In this document: positions 1 through 8,125 of the stretch, piece after piece
Layout of the letters: every line of letters starts with the position of its first letter
How positions within the stretch are numbered: the stretch's first letter is position 1
DNA from: Anaerolineae bacterium
GTDB lineage: Bacteria > Chloroflexota > Anaerolineae > Aggregatilineales > Phototrophicaceae
Direction of reading: 5' to 3'
Assembly: GCA_022843385.1 (NCBI GenBank)
Contig: JALHNT010000011.1
Coordinates: 99,260-163,259 of the forward strand
Length of the DNA: 64,000 bases
The notes under the pieces: model-generated
What the model was told of the DNA's origin: nothing
Database searches by the model: none
What the model saw: only the letters and a program-made list of their open reading frames with translations
Translations under genes and position numbers: made by a program

Positions 1-111
1 CGGGATGGCAAGCGGCTGGCGGGGCATGGCTACCGGCTGGTTTATGCCCAACCCATCGACCTCGCCCCCCAGACCGCCCAGATCGACACCATCGCCGTGT
101 TCGAGCGGTAA
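1..111 (+). CDS. 3' end of an unknown protein, cut by the window edge
   Basis: The frame is open from the first base and ends in TAA at 109-111, giving 36 residues that finish in TIAVFER. Such a short tail cannot be assigned to a family. Its last 44 coding bases (67-110) recur at 1306-1349 with one silent difference (GCC versus GCT), after the MerR gene. The tail is therefore useful as a marker of a rearrangement even though its function is unknown. Confidence 0.55.
   Translation, partial: RDGKRLAGHGYRLVYAQPIDLAPQTAQIDTIAVFER
67..110 (+). repeat. 44-bp direct repeat, copy 1
   Basis: This is the 3' end of the left-edge gene. It matches 1306-1349 at 43 of 44 positions. The two copies bracket the MerR-type regulator. 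Confidence 0.85.
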
Positions 112-259
112 GGCTACGTTGTCAGGGTGACGCTCGTCCGTTCGACAGTCACCACTGGTGCCATTGATTTGCTCACCCTTACGCTGGACAGGGCTCATCA
201 TCGGAGGGACTGGGCAGGGCTTGATTCATTTGCCATCAATTGCCCTTCATTTTTACTGC

Positions 260-290
260 TTGACTCTCAGGTTGCCTCAGACTGTAAGCT
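260..290 (+). promoter_or_regulatory. MerR-type promoter with operator in a 19-bp spacer
   Basis: A -35 box TTGACT (260-265) and a weak -10 TAAGCT (285-290) are separated by 19 bp, the overlong spacing typical of promoters activated by MerR proteins. The spacer region holds an imperfect dyad TCTCAGGTTGCCTCAGA (265-281), whose arms pair as TCTnAGG/CCTnAGA. The next gene, starting at 321, encodes a MerR-family protein, so autoregulation is the simplest reading. The elements are visible in the sequence; regulation is inferred. Confidence 0.65.
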
Positions 291-320
291 GTCATTATCT
301 TCGCGCGGAGATGAACCATC

Positions 321-1142
321 ATGATCAGAATCGGCGATTTTGCACGTCTTGGACAAGTATCGGTTGTTACGCTTCGTCACTACGATGAACTTGGCTTACT
401 GAAACCGATCAAAATCGACCGTGACTCGGGCTACCGTTACTACTCGGTTGCACAACTGCCGCGACTCAATCGTATTCTGGCGTTGAAAGATCTGGGTTTT
501 TCACTCGAGCAGATCGAGCATGTGCTAAATGACCGGCTGACGCTCGATCAATTGAGAGGAATGCTCATGCTCAAACACGCCGAGACAAAGCAGATGGTCA
601 CCGAAGAACAAGCACGATTGGCCCGCATATCTGCCCGTATCAGGCAAATTGAATTGGAGGATAAAATGTCAACCTATGATGTGGTTCTCAAAACCGTTCC
701 GGCGATGACGGTGGTCTCGCGTCGTGTCACCATCCCGACTAACGACCAGGTTCCCAGCTATCTCAATCCTGCTTTCATGGAAGTCGCCACTTACATCAAA
801 GATGCCAAATGCACCATAACGGGCCCCCACTTCGCGATCTGGCATCAGGCGGCTGAAGTGATCACCAACGAGGTTGCTGAAGCCGCTGTTCCCGTAAATT
901 GTGCATCAGCCGGCACGGACCGCATTCAAGTCTATGAACTGCCTGAAACACGGGTTGCGTCAGCAGTTCATCACGGCGATTTCGAGGACTTCACTCAGCT
1001 TCACACGGCAATCCTGCAATGGATCGAGGCCAACAGCTATCAGGTCGTCGGCGCCTACCGGGAGGTTTATATCAAGCACAATCCAGACGATCTCAGCGAC
1101 ACGACGACGGAAGTTCAGTATCCGGTGCAACCAGCGTCGTGA
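321..1142 (+). CDS. MerR-family transcriptional regulator with GyrI-like ligand domain
   Basis: The 273-aa protein begins with a MerR winged helix-turn-helix (residues 1-70: IGDFARLGQVSVVTLRHYDE, then GYRYYS), followed by a helical linker (about 75-115). The C-terminal half (about 120-270) resembles the GyrI-like/effector-binding domain of BmrR, which binds amphipathic drugs or other small molecules. The ATG follows a GGAG-like site at 305-308. The promoter upstream has the 19-bp spacer expected for self-activation. No transporter or detoxification target lies next to it, and the gene is flanked by direct repeats of a neighbour's 3' end, so it may be a recent arrival. The family call is firm; the ligand is unknown. 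Confidence 0.9.
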   Translation: MIRIGDFARLGQVSVVTLRHYDELGLLKPIKIDRDSGYRYYSVAQLPRLNRILALKDLGFSLEQIEHVLNDRLTLDQLRGMLMLKHAETKQMVTEEQARLARISARIRQIELEDKMSTYDVVLKTVPAMTVVSRRVTIPTNDQVPSYLNPAFMEVATYIKDAKCTITGPHFAIWHQAAEVITNEVAEAAVPVNCASAGTDRIQVYELPETRVASAVHHGDFEDFTQLHTAILQWIEANSYQVVGAYREVYIKHNPDDLSDTTTEVQYPVQPAS

Positions 1143-1196
1143 ACCTAAAGCAATGCATGGCTGTGTGACGCGCTAACCAGTCACATCAGTCTAGAC

Positions 1197-1235
1197 CACA
1201 AAGCACCTGAGACAGGCAGTTTCAGGTGCTTTGTG
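1197..1235 (+). terminator. Hairpin terminator downstream of the MerR gene
   Basis: A perfect 14-bp stem (1197-1210 with 1222-1235) closes an 11-nt loop, 55 nt after the merR-like stop. No strong T-run follows, so termination may depend on Rho or be weak. The stem is symmetrical and could act in both directions. Confidence 0.6.
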
Positions 1236-1305
1236 ATTCTGGAGCAGAGTTATGGCACGCGCCGAGAGGAAGGATGTAAGGGCTTCAATTCAATATCGTC
1301 TATAT

Positions 1306-1349
1306 CCCCAGACCGCCCAGATCGACACCATCGCTGTGTTCGAGCGGTA
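1306..1349 (+). repeat. 44-bp direct repeat, copy 2 (gene-tail fragment)
   Basis: This copies the 3' end of the left-edge gene (67-110) with one mismatch. Its reading frame also ends in a stop (TAG at 1348-1350). Only the last 14 codons are present, so it is a non-functional gene fragment. It lies seven bases before the stop of the leftward coiled-coil gene. Confidence 0.85.
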
Positions 1350-1356
1350 GTGCCGG

Positions 1357-2250
1357 TTATTCCGTCCCTCGGATGTTTAGCGAGGTAGGTGTATCAAAAC
1401 GGAAGGTGACTTCATGGAGCTTATCCTGTAAGTCTGTGCCGCTGTCCGGCGTGGGAATGACAAAACCGGGTTTGTCATCAACCACACCAAAACCCACCTT
1501 CAGCCGCACCTCGCCATCGCGGATCGCCACGCCGCTCAACCCGCCGCGCAGTTCGCCCATCAGACCATCGAGCAAACTGGCGACCTGATTGGCTGGCAGC
1601 AGTGGGGTTTTGCCCTGCGCCGTCAACTGCTTGCTCAACGAGACAATCTGCTCATTCAGCCCATCGCGTTCCTTATTCAATCGCGTGATGGCCTGCCCCA
1701 GCTCGGCCCGCACTTTCGCATCCGTTTCCAGACGCACCTGTTCGACCGTTGTTTTGGCTTCTTCCGCCAGCGTGCGGAACTGCTTCAGGTCGCCCGCCGC
1801 CTCTTCCATCTGCCGCGCTATCAGCCGATTTTCCTCGATCAGCCGGCTGACCGTCGCCTCATTGTCAGGATTGGGTTGCCCCACCGCCCGCGCTTCGGCC
1901 AGCGCCGTCTCCAGCGCTTGAATCCGTTCCAGGCTGGCGCGTAGTTGGGATTCTGCTTTTGCTAATTCGGTGGCGCTGGCACTGCCGGCGTTCAACAACT
2001 TGCGCAGCGTTTCGGTGTAGACTTCGACGGTGCGTTGGCGCGGTTGCTTGAGTTCCAGTTGTTCAAAGAGCGCCGCCAGCGTTTCGCCCGGTTCAACGGC
2101 CCCTTTTCCTTCCGCCTCTTCCAGGCGGCGCTTGAGATCGTCCCGTTCAGCGATGAGCGCTTCCGAGGCTTCGCGCACTTTCTTCAGATCGGTTTCCAAA
2201 GTCTTGATTTGCTGTGCCGTGCCGCGTTGACTGGATGATCGGCTGCTCAA
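1357..2250 (-). CDS. Coiled-coil protein of unknown function, last gene of a five-gene operon
   Basis: The protein has 297 aa. Residues 10-215 are long charged heptad-rich helices (LETDLKKVREA, IQALETALAEA, SLSKQLTAQ), a clear coiled coil. The C-terminal 70 residues form a globular piece (VASLLDGLMGELRGGLSGV, then GEVRLKVGFGVV) reminiscent of the upstream paralogues. The start is TTG: there is no early in-frame ATG, and AAGGAGG sits 7 nt upstream. The start overlaps the preceding gene's stop. I recognise no family. Its operon position suggests it works with the DUF2589-like proteins, perhaps as a structural or tethering partner; that is inference. Confidence 0.75.
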   Translation of the reverse strand: MSSRSSSQRGTAQQIKTLETDLKKVREASEALIAERDDLKRRLEEAEGKGAVEPGETLAALFEQLELKQPRQRTVEVYTETLRKLLNAGSASATELAKAESQLRASLERIQALETALAEARAVGQPNPDNEATVSRLIEENRLIARQMEEAAGDLKQFRTLAEEAKTTVEQVRLETDAKVRAELGQAITRLNKERDGLNEQIVSLSKQLTAQGKTPLLPANQVASLLDGLMGELRGGLSGVAIRDGEVRLKVGFGVVDDKPGFVIPTPDSGTDLQDKLHEVTFRFDTPTSLNIRGTE

Positions 2251-2747
2251 CGTGGGCCTCCTTGTATCTCGTCTGGCTCAATCGTCTCGCGCACGATGCG
2301 CCCTTTGGCGTCACGAGCGGTTATCAACCAGCGTTGACTGGCCGGGATATAGGTCGGTTCAATCGTCAGCTCGCCCAGGATCGGCACCAGCCGTTGCACA
2401 TCCACCCGGTCGCGCACGGCCTGGATGACATCATCGGGCTTGCGTTTCGGCGGCGAGGCTGCCGGTTTGAGCGACTCGCTGGCGGTCGCCACAAAATTTA
2501 CCCGCACCGTCGAAAGCGCCTCGGCATTGATTTTGCCCACCGCCAGATCAGCCGCCGAAATCGGTTGCAGCGTGACCTTCCCGGTGGCGCTGGTGGTCAC
2601 AGCGGCCTTCACTTCCAACTGGGCTTCGCTCATCACCATATCGGAGGCCAGTTGGACGCCGCTGCCCAAACTGCCTTGCGCGTCGGTCAGCGAACGGCCA
2701 GCCGCTTCCAGAAAGGCCTGTAGATCAGCCTGATTGACAGTCGCCAT
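2247..2747 (-). CDS. Unknown protein related to the DUF2589-like neighbours
   Basis: The protein has 166 aa. The N-terminal helical part (ADLQAFLEAAGRSLTDAQ) resembles the (G/A)IA(E/D)AQ helix of the two upstream paralogues. A beta-rich middle (STVRVNFVATASESL) corresponds to their 'EVTMDIK' strand, but the VPVP tail is replaced by a linker rich in Pro and Lys and a small C-terminal domain (YIPASQRWLITARDAKG). It starts at ATG 2747 after GAGG, 6 nt from the preceding stop, and its TGA overlaps the TTG start of the coiled-coil gene, indicating translational coupling. The relationship to DUF2589 is my pattern judgement; function is unknown. Confidence 0.7.
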   Translation of the reverse strand: MATVNQADLQAFLEAAGRSLTDAQGSLGSGVQLASDMVMSEAQLEVKAAVTTSATGKVTLQPISAADLAVGKINAEALSTVRVNFVATASESLKPAASPPKRKPDDVIQAVRDRVDVQRLVPILGELTIEPTYIPASQRWLITARDAKGRIVRETIEPDEIQGGPR

Positions 2748-2753
2748 AAAGCC

Positions 2754-3299
2754 TCACTCTGTTGGTTTAGTGGTGGTCGCGCGCACCGGTTCGAGACGCA
2801 GCGGCATCGGTACCGGCACCAGCTTGGCTGTCAGTTTGGATGAAATTTTGACATCGCGGTTCAGCTTGCGCTCGAAACGCACGCCGGCGGTGTCGGCAAA
2901 CAGGGCAAAGCGGCGCCCCGACGAGGTATCATTTTCGACAATCTTGATGTCCATCGTCACTTCGACGGTGGCTTCGGAGAATTGATAAAACGGCGGGGTG
3001 ACGCCGATATCGAGCAGCGAGACTTCACGGGGTGCGCCCGTTTCATAGGTGATGTTCCCCTGCTCATCAATCGTCTCGGTGATCGTGGGGATGATTGAGA
3101 TTTTTGTGTTGGCTAACTGCACCACCATTTCCGCTGAGGCTTGTGTCAGGCTGGCCTGGGCATCGGCGATGCCCTCTGCCAGCATCCGTACCAGATCGCC
3201 AAACGAAGCCGACGGCGTTTCCACCACCGGCGTCTCAGGTTGGACAATCGCGGGACGAAAAGCTCTCAGCGGAAGGGTTCGCGGACTATTCAGAACCAT
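2754..3299 (-). CDS. DUF2589-like protein, paralogue 2
   Basis: The protein has 181 aa and no signal peptide or membrane segment. The order of elements is a short leader, an amphipathic helix (LVRMLAEGIADAQASLTQAS), a variable loop, the conserved FYQFSEATVEVTMDIK strand, an Arg/Lys-rich strand, and a closing KLTAKLVPVPMPLR. The same order occurs in the gene upstream (FYQFAEASIEVTMDIK and TKMVPVPPPPR), so the two are paralogues. The helix-AQ-strand-VPVP layout matches my memory of the Pfam family DUF2589, whose function is unknown. The ATG at 3299 follows AAGGAAGGG. Confidence 0.75.
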   Translation of the reverse strand: MVLNSPRTLPLRAFRPAIVQPETPVVETPSASFGDLVRMLAEGIADAQASLTQASAEMVVQLANTKISIIPTITETIDEQGNITYETGAPREVSLLDIGVTPPFYQFSEATVEVTMDIKIVENDTSSGRRFALFADTAGVRFERKLNRDVKISSKLTAKLVPVPMPLRLEPVRATTTKPTE

Positions 3300-3340
3300 C
3301 GATGACCCTTCCTTGCTGTTGATCGTAAGAATGACGCAGG

Positions 3341-3862
3341 TTATGCCGTGGGCTTCGGACGATTATCAACCAGGATGAGTTCAGGCGCAATGCGCGGCGG
3401 GGGCGGCACCGGCACCATCTTGGTGAACAGGCGGCTGGTCCCCCGGACTTCCTTGCCAAACTTGCGGTTGTGCGACACATCGACGCTCACCGAGGCGCTC
3501 CAACAGGCGAAGCCAACTTTGGCCTTCAAGCCGACTTTGACATTCGTCTCGGAAGAGGTCGTGGTCTTGATGTCCATCGTCACTTCGATGCTGGCTTCGG
3601 CAAACTGATAGAAAGTCGGCAGCAGCCCCAGTTGCAGCGGCGTCACATCCACCGGCGCGGCATTGGTAAAGCTCACCGTGCCATCAGCCGCGATGACCTG
3701 CGTCACCGCCATCACCAACGGGATTGTGGTTTCAGCTAAGGCTTTGGTGGTTTCAATCGAATTCTCATCCAGTGCGCGCTGGGCTTCGGCGATGCCCAGT
3801 GCCAACTTCAACACCATATCGGGCAGCGGCACATTCAACAGTTCCTGGCCTACGCTTGGCAT
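3341..3862 (-). CDS. DUF2589-like protein, paralogue 1
   Basis: The 173-aa protein shares helix (MVLKLALGIAEAQRALDEN), strand (FYQFAEASIEVTMDIK) and tail (LFTKMVPVPPPPRIAP) with the next gene downstream. A TTG seven codons upstream is possible, but ATG 3862 is preferred because AGAAGGAG lies 8 nt before it. No signal peptide, membrane helix or catalytic motif is visible. Composition suggests a beta-sandwich or assembly-forming protein. It is the first of the DUF2589-like genes in the operon and follows the 105-aa gene by about 50 nt. Confidence 0.75.
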   Translation of the reverse strand: MPSVGQELLNVPLPDMVLKLALGIAEAQRALDENSIETTKALAETTIPLVMAVTQVIAADGTVSFTNAAPVDVTPLQLGLLPTFYQFAEASIEVTMDIKTTTSSETNVKVGLKAKVGFACWSASVSVDVSHNRKFGKEVRGTSRLFTKMVPVPPPPRIAPELILVDNRPKPTA

Positions 3863-3911
3863 GAAATGCACTCCTTCTGACAATAGCGGATAAATTCAAA
3901 CACGGCTGAAC

Positions 3912-4229
3912 TCAACCGATCAGGCTTTGCTGATGCAGGCGCAGCAAATCCACGAATTGGTTGAAGCGTTGGGTGTCGACCGTAACCGGGCCGACTAAGG
4001 CGATATCAGGGTGACTTCGGAGTGCTAAGAAGGCGATGGCGGGCATCACAGCAAACAGGCGGGTGGAGTTCGGCACGACGAACATGACCCGACCCCCGAC
4101 TTGCTGTACTGCCGCTGAGGGAAGTGTTGCATGACCAACAACGATATAAAGCCCCTGATCTGGCATAGTGACTCGCACCTCGGCTCCAAAAGCCTGGGCG
4201 ATGTCGCCACGATCCTGTCCTCCGCTCAT
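3912..4229 (-). CDS. Small hypothetical protein, first gene of the DUF2589-like operon
   Basis: The protein has 105 aa. The middle reads as alternating strands and helices (GLYIVVGHATLP, VMFVVPNSTRLF, LRSHPDIALVGPVTV), somewhat like a ferredoxin-like or inhibitor I9-type fold, but I do not claim homology. The ATG at 4229 precedes SGGQDRGD. It heads a leftward run of five closely spaced genes with a candidate promoter at 4271-4297, so it probably belongs to the same unknown system. It is a plausible real gene because of that context rather than because of recognised sequence. Confidence 0.6.
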   Translation of the reverse strand: MSGGQDRGDIAQAFGAEVRVTMPDQGLYIVVGHATLPSAAVQQVGGRVMFVVPNSTRLFAVMPAIAFLALRSHPDIALVGPVTVDTQRFNQFVDLLRLHQQSLIG

Positions 4230-4270
4230 GCTGTTTCATTTCAAGCTATATTGCGGCTCCACTTTCTTAC

Positions 4271-4297
4271 CGTATACTGAATTATGTAAATTGTCAA
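4271..4297 (-). promoter_or_regulatory. Candidate promoter of the DUF2589-like operon
   Basis: On the minus strand a consensus -35 TTGACA (4297-4292) is followed 15 bp later by TATACG (4276-4271). The spacer is shorter than usual. It lies 42 nt before the first ATG. Confidence 0.4.
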
Positions 4298-4663
4298 TCA
4301 TACTACAATGCCAAATCGACGTTTATCACGCAACATCAACCGAGTCCTCGTCGCAATATGAGCTGCGGAGTTTATCGATTGGCTGGTTTGAATGCGCGAG
4401 CAAATCAACGCGAAAATTCACCTGTTCTGGCGCAGTTGTGAATATCCTGATCCCACGAAGTCACTAATCATTACTCCCCGGTTGTCGTGCATGATGGCGA
4501 ATCTTCGGCCAGCACCGGCATCTTCTACGTATGATGTCCAAGCAGGGCTCTCTATCTGTTCATCCAGGGATACGGGCAGGTGTGCCTTTGATGGGTTGGG
4601 TAGCTGCTAGTACCGAGTGGAAATCTGGGAACTGGCTAGCTATGACCCGATCTGGCGGAAAGC
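4298..4663. other. Intergenic region, no convincing gene
   Basis: About 370 bp between the leftward five-gene operon and the TPR gene. The open frames on both strands here are short, lack good ribosome-binding sites and show no recognisable protein. I see no RNA gene or repeat in it. Confidence 0.5.
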
Positions 4664-5476
4664 TCAATCCAACAGGCTCGACAAACTCTGCAGACGTGGT
4701 TCGGAATCCAGTCGGGAACGCAGCAAAGGCCGCAGCTCCGGTGCATCGCATAGCACCGAACGACACAGGTCCAACGCAGTTTCGGTCTGTCCTCTCAGCG
4801 TCAGCATCAGACCATGTTCCAGGGCGAAACGCAGTTCTTTGGGGAAAATCTCAACCGCGGCGGCGTAATCGGCTTCAGCCTGATCGAATTGCTCCAACCG
4901 GACATACAGTGGTGCCCGCTTGACGAGCAACGTACCGCGCAGCGTGGCGGCCAACCGGCTGCCGTTGACATCCAGCCGACTTTCCAGGTCGCGCACAGCA
5001 TCGCTGTAATGCTGTACAGCGGCGGATAAATCGCCAGCACATTCGGCCAGATCGCCCGCCATTTGCGACCAGCGCCAGGCCGGTGGCAGTTCCGCCACAA
5101 CTCGACGAGCCTGTTCCAGTCGTCCGGCCCGTTCCAGCAGCAACAGATAACGCTCGGTCAGCCGGTCATCATCTGGCGTGAGCTGTCGTGCCTGTTCCAT
5201 TGCCGCGATGGCTGCATCCCAGTTCTCCATCTGCTGAAAGATGATTGAGCGCTGGGTATAATCTGCTGCCGTTAGCTGGGTGATTTGTTCGAGGTCAGCC
5301 AGCGCTGCCTGCTGATGATCTGCGCCGGGCAAGCGCCAGTAGATCGACGCACGGATGCGGCGCGCTGCCTCGTCCGCCGGATTGGCCTCCAGGTGCGCAT
5401 TCAGGACTGTCAGTGCGTCATCCAGTTCACCCATATGCAGGAATGCCTCGGCCATTTGCAGTGGGGAATAACTCAT
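4664..5476 (-). CDS. Tetratricopeptide-repeat protein
   Basis: The 270-aa, all-helical protein is built of TPR units: MAEAFLHMGELDDALTVLNAHLEANPADEAA near the N-terminus, then repeats around QQMENWDAAIAAMEQARQLTPDD, ERAGRLEQARRVVAEL, and RLEQFDQAEADYAAAVEIFPKE. There is no signal peptide. TPR proteins are scaffolds, so no specific activity can be given. ATG 5476 is used with GGGA upstream; a TTG codon directly precedes it. It follows the sensor kinase gene on the same strand after 129 nt and could be its partner. Confidence 0.85.
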   Translation of the reverse strand: MSYSPLQMAEAFLHMGELDDALTVLNAHLEANPADEAARRIRASIYWRLPGADHQQAALADLEQITQLTAADYTQRSIIFQQMENWDAAIAAMEQARQLTPDDDRLTERYLLLLERAGRLEQARRVVAELPPAWRWSQMAGDLAECAGDLSAAVQHYSDAVRDLESRLDVNGSRLAATLRGTLLVKRAPLYVRLEQFDQAEADYAAAVEIFPKELRFALEHGLMLTLRGQTETALDLCRSVLCDAPELRPLLRSRLDSEPRLQSLSSLLD

Positions 5477-5605
5477 CAATTTCCCTTCATGGCAAACCTG
5501 AACGATTTCATTGAAGTGTCATTTGACGATCTCATTCATGACTGGTCTGGCGCGATGCCATCACGTTTGAACGGATCTGTTTTGAATGAACAACTAACAA
5601 CCAAT

Positions 5606-7969
5606 TCAGGCCAGCGCTAGATCATGTTTGACTTGCAACCAGATCCTGAAGGTTGTGCCTTTGCCTGGTTCACTCTGAACATCAATCCGCCCACCATGCA
5701 AGTCAATAATCTCTTTGGTGATGCTCAACCCCAGACCCAGGCCGCGTCCGCCTTTGCGCGCTCGGTAGAACGGCTCAAAAATGTGCGGCAGATGTTCAGC
5801 ATCGATTCCCTGACCAGTGTCCCGAATCTGGATGACCACGTAACCGACCGTATCTGTCTTCACTTCAATATACACCGCACCATCCGGCGGCGTATGGTGG
5901 ATAGCATTATTGACCACGTTGGTGAAAGCTTCACGAATGCGTTCTGGATCAATATCGACAATCAGTTGAGTGAACGGCAGGCGGTCAATCAGCCAGATGT
6001 CACGTTCATCAGCCTCACCCTCCAATAATTGAAAAGTCTCGCGCAACAGATAGACAATATCAGTTGGCTCCTTATTCAGCGTAATCAACCCAGTCTCGAA
6101 CCGTCCCATATCGAGCAGGCTTTCGACCAGATTGCTCAGATGCTCCACTGAACGATCCAGGATCGTCAGATGATCATCCAACCGTTGCCGATCCCGCTGT
6201 GCCATATACAGACGCGCCTTCAGGCTGGTTAGCGGCGTGCGGATTTCGTGGGCGGCGGTAGCGATGAAGCGCTTCTTTTGATCCTCCAGCCGCATTTGCT
6301 CTGTCCGGTCATGGAACAGGGTGACAACCCCCAGCAGTTTGCCATCAGGCCGTGCCAACCGTGTTGCCGTCAGCGACACCGGAACCACCCGATGTTTGCC
6401 CTTCAGATAGGTGTCGCCGCGCCAGATGCCTTGGGTTTCTAGGGCGTGGCGCAGACGGATGAGGAGCTCATTAAATTCAGCCGCTGGCATGTCATCCGGT
6501 TTCAGGTCAGCCAGCGATTGGATCTCCTCTACCTGATAACCGAGCAGCTCACGCAGCGCCGGGTTGATGAAAGCATAAGTTGCCGTTCGGCCATCCTCGG
6601 CGAAAAGCACCCCTTGCACACCCTCGGCCATCGCATCCAGAATGGCACGCAGTTGCAATTGCTCACGTTCCAATTCTTTCGCACGTTCTGCCACGCGCTG
6701 TTCCATAGCTTCGCCATATAACAAGCTTTGCTGATAGAGGCGGGCATTGCGGATGGCGATGGCGGCCTGATTGGCAAAAGCCAGCAGCATCTGGGCATGA
6801 GATGTGGTGAAGGCATCTAACTCCTGAGCATCGAGCAGCAGGAAACCAATAGTCTCACCATTGACTCGCATCGGTACTCCCATCGACGAGCGAATCCATT
6901 CCAGCCCTGGCAGAAACAACCAACCAGGTGCGCGGCGGACGTCGCTGATGATGTCGGGTTGACCGGATATCATCATACGCCGCAGATTATCTGTTTGCGC
7001 GACAGCCAGGCTGTTTCCAGGAAGCCGTGTTATGCCGAAGGCTTCGTAACCATTGCTGCGAACGACGACGGCATTGCCGTGTTCATCAATCAGCTTGAGA
7101 TTAGCGGTTGCTCCCGGCATCACCTGTCGCACACAACGGAGGATTCGATCCAGCACTTCGTCGAGGTCGAGGGCACTGCTCACCAACATGGCAGTATCGC
7201 GCAGCGCTTCTGCCAGCAACCGTTGCTCGCGTTCAGCTGCTTCAGCCTGCCGGCGCCGGGTGATATCCAGCACTGTGCCTTCATAGAACACGACACCGCC
7301 TTGGGTGTTGCGGATACAGCGCTGATTCAGGATTATGTCGATCAGGCTGCCATCACGCCGCTGCCATTGGGTTTCACTTTCGAATGAAACATGGTCATCA
7401 AAAAGGGATAGAATGCGATGGTATTCATCCGGCGTCCGGTAGACTTGGGTAGCGAGATCCAGTGAGAGCACGGCATCGAGATGGTCATACCCCAGCATTC
7501 GTGTCAGGGCCGCGTTGGCGAAGCTGAATACACCGTCTGCTGTCAGACGGAAAATGCCTTCGGCAGCGTTCTCGATGATCGAGCGATACCATTCCTCGCG
7601 TTCACGCAGGTTATCGATATCGCGGGCTACGAGCAGCAGTTGGGATCGTTGTTGTAAGGCAAGAGGGCGGATGGGATGGCTAACTGTTTCGTCTGCGCCT
7701 GCCTGGATAGAGGCATCACTGTAACTGGGTGGTGTGAGCATAAGAATTGGAACGCTACTGGCAGATCGCAGTTCAGAACAGGTCGACAGTGCATCTTGCC
7801 CGCTGATTGTCCAATCCAGCACGATCAGATCAGGTGCGGCCTGCGCGGCCAGTTGCAAACACTGTTGCGCGTCCAGCGCCTCCACTACCTCATACCCCTG
7901 CTGCATATACATCTGCCGCAGGTTGAGCCGAACGCCGGCTTCTGATGCCGCGACCAGAATCCGAGTCAT
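5606..7969 (-). CDS. Multidomain sensor histidine kinase (receiver-PAS-GAF-PAS-HisKA-HATPase)
   Basis: The protein has 787 aa and no membrane segment, so it is probably a cytosolic sensor. Residues 1-112 form a receiver domain with phospho-acceptor D52 (IVLDW). A PAS domain follows (about 125-240), then GAF (about 255-412), a coiled linker and a second PAS (about 440-555). The HisKA H-box has H574 (AAHEIRTPL). The ATPase domain shows N687/N688 (VVNNAI), DTGQGI (717-722), FEPFYR (731-736) and GLGLGLS (743-749). The receiver at the N-terminus suggests that another kinase feeds into it. The promoter is at 8005-8034, and AAGGG precedes the ATG. The cognate output regulator is not in this window. 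Confidence 0.95.
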   Translation of the reverse strand: MTRILVAASEAGVRLNLRQMYMQQGYEVVEALDAQQCLQLAAQAAPDLIVLDWTISGQDALSTCSELRSASSVPILMLTPPSYSDASIQAGADETVSHPIRPLALQQRSQLLLVARDIDNLREREEWYRSIIENAAEGIFRLTADGVFSFANAALTRMLGYDHLDAVLSLDLATQVYRTPDEYHRILSLFDDHVSFESETQWQRRDGSLIDIILNQRCIRNTQGGVVFYEGTVLDITRRRQAEAAEREQRLLAEALRDTAMLVSSALDLDEVLDRILRCVRQVMPGATANLKLIDEHGNAVVVRSNGYEAFGITRLPGNSLAVAQTDNLRRMMISGQPDIISDVRRAPGWLFLPGLEWIRSSMGVPMRVNGETIGFLLLDAQELDAFTTSHAQMLLAFANQAAIAIRNARLYQQSLLYGEAMEQRVAERAKELEREQLQLRAILDAMAEGVQGVLFAEDGRTATYAFINPALRELLGYQVEEIQSLADLKPDDMPAAEFNELLIRLRHALETQGIWRGDTYLKGKHRVVPVSLTATRLARPDGKLLGVVTLFHDRTEQMRLEDQKKRFIATAAHEIRTPLTSLKARLYMAQRDRQRLDDHLTILDRSVEHLSNLVESLLDMGRFETGLITLNKEPTDIVYLLRETFQLLEGEADERDIWLIDRLPFTQLIVDIDPERIREAFTNVVNNAIHHTPPDGAVYIEVKTDTVGYVVIQIRDTGQGIDAEHLPHIFEPFYRARKGGRGLGLGLSITKEIIDLHGGRIDVQSEPGKGTTFRIWLQVKHDLALA

Positions 7970-8004
7970 CGCAAGCCCTTTTCAAGAACTCCACCCAATG
8001 AACG

Positions 8005-8034
8005 ATTATAGCGATCTTGTTTAGATTTTGTCCA
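8005..8034 (-). promoter_or_regulatory. Promoter of the sensor kinase gene
   Basis: On the minus strand TGGACA (8034-8029) and a perfect TATAAT (8010-8005) are separated by 18 bp. They lie 36 nt upstream of the kinase ATG. This is one of the best sigma70-type promoters in the window. Confidence 0.65.
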
Positions 8035-8052
8035 GATTTTGCAATTTCTAGA

Positions 8053-8085
8053 ACAATAAAAAACGAGGTTACCACGGCAACCTCG
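8053..8085 (-). terminator. Rho-independent terminator of the aminotransferase gene
   Basis: Read on the minus strand, CGAGGTT (8085-8079) pairs with AACCTCG (8070-8064) and is followed immediately by a run of six T. It begins 40 nt after the aminotransferase stop and separates it from the kinase promoter. Confidence 0.8.
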
Positions 8086-8125
8086 CATTGACCTAACGCA
8101 CGATATTACAATTCGTTACAGGAAT

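Noticed and set aside
67..1349. The 44-bp repeats as the ends of an insertion sequence
   Set aside because: They are direct, coding-derived copies without terminal inverted repeats or a transposase between them.
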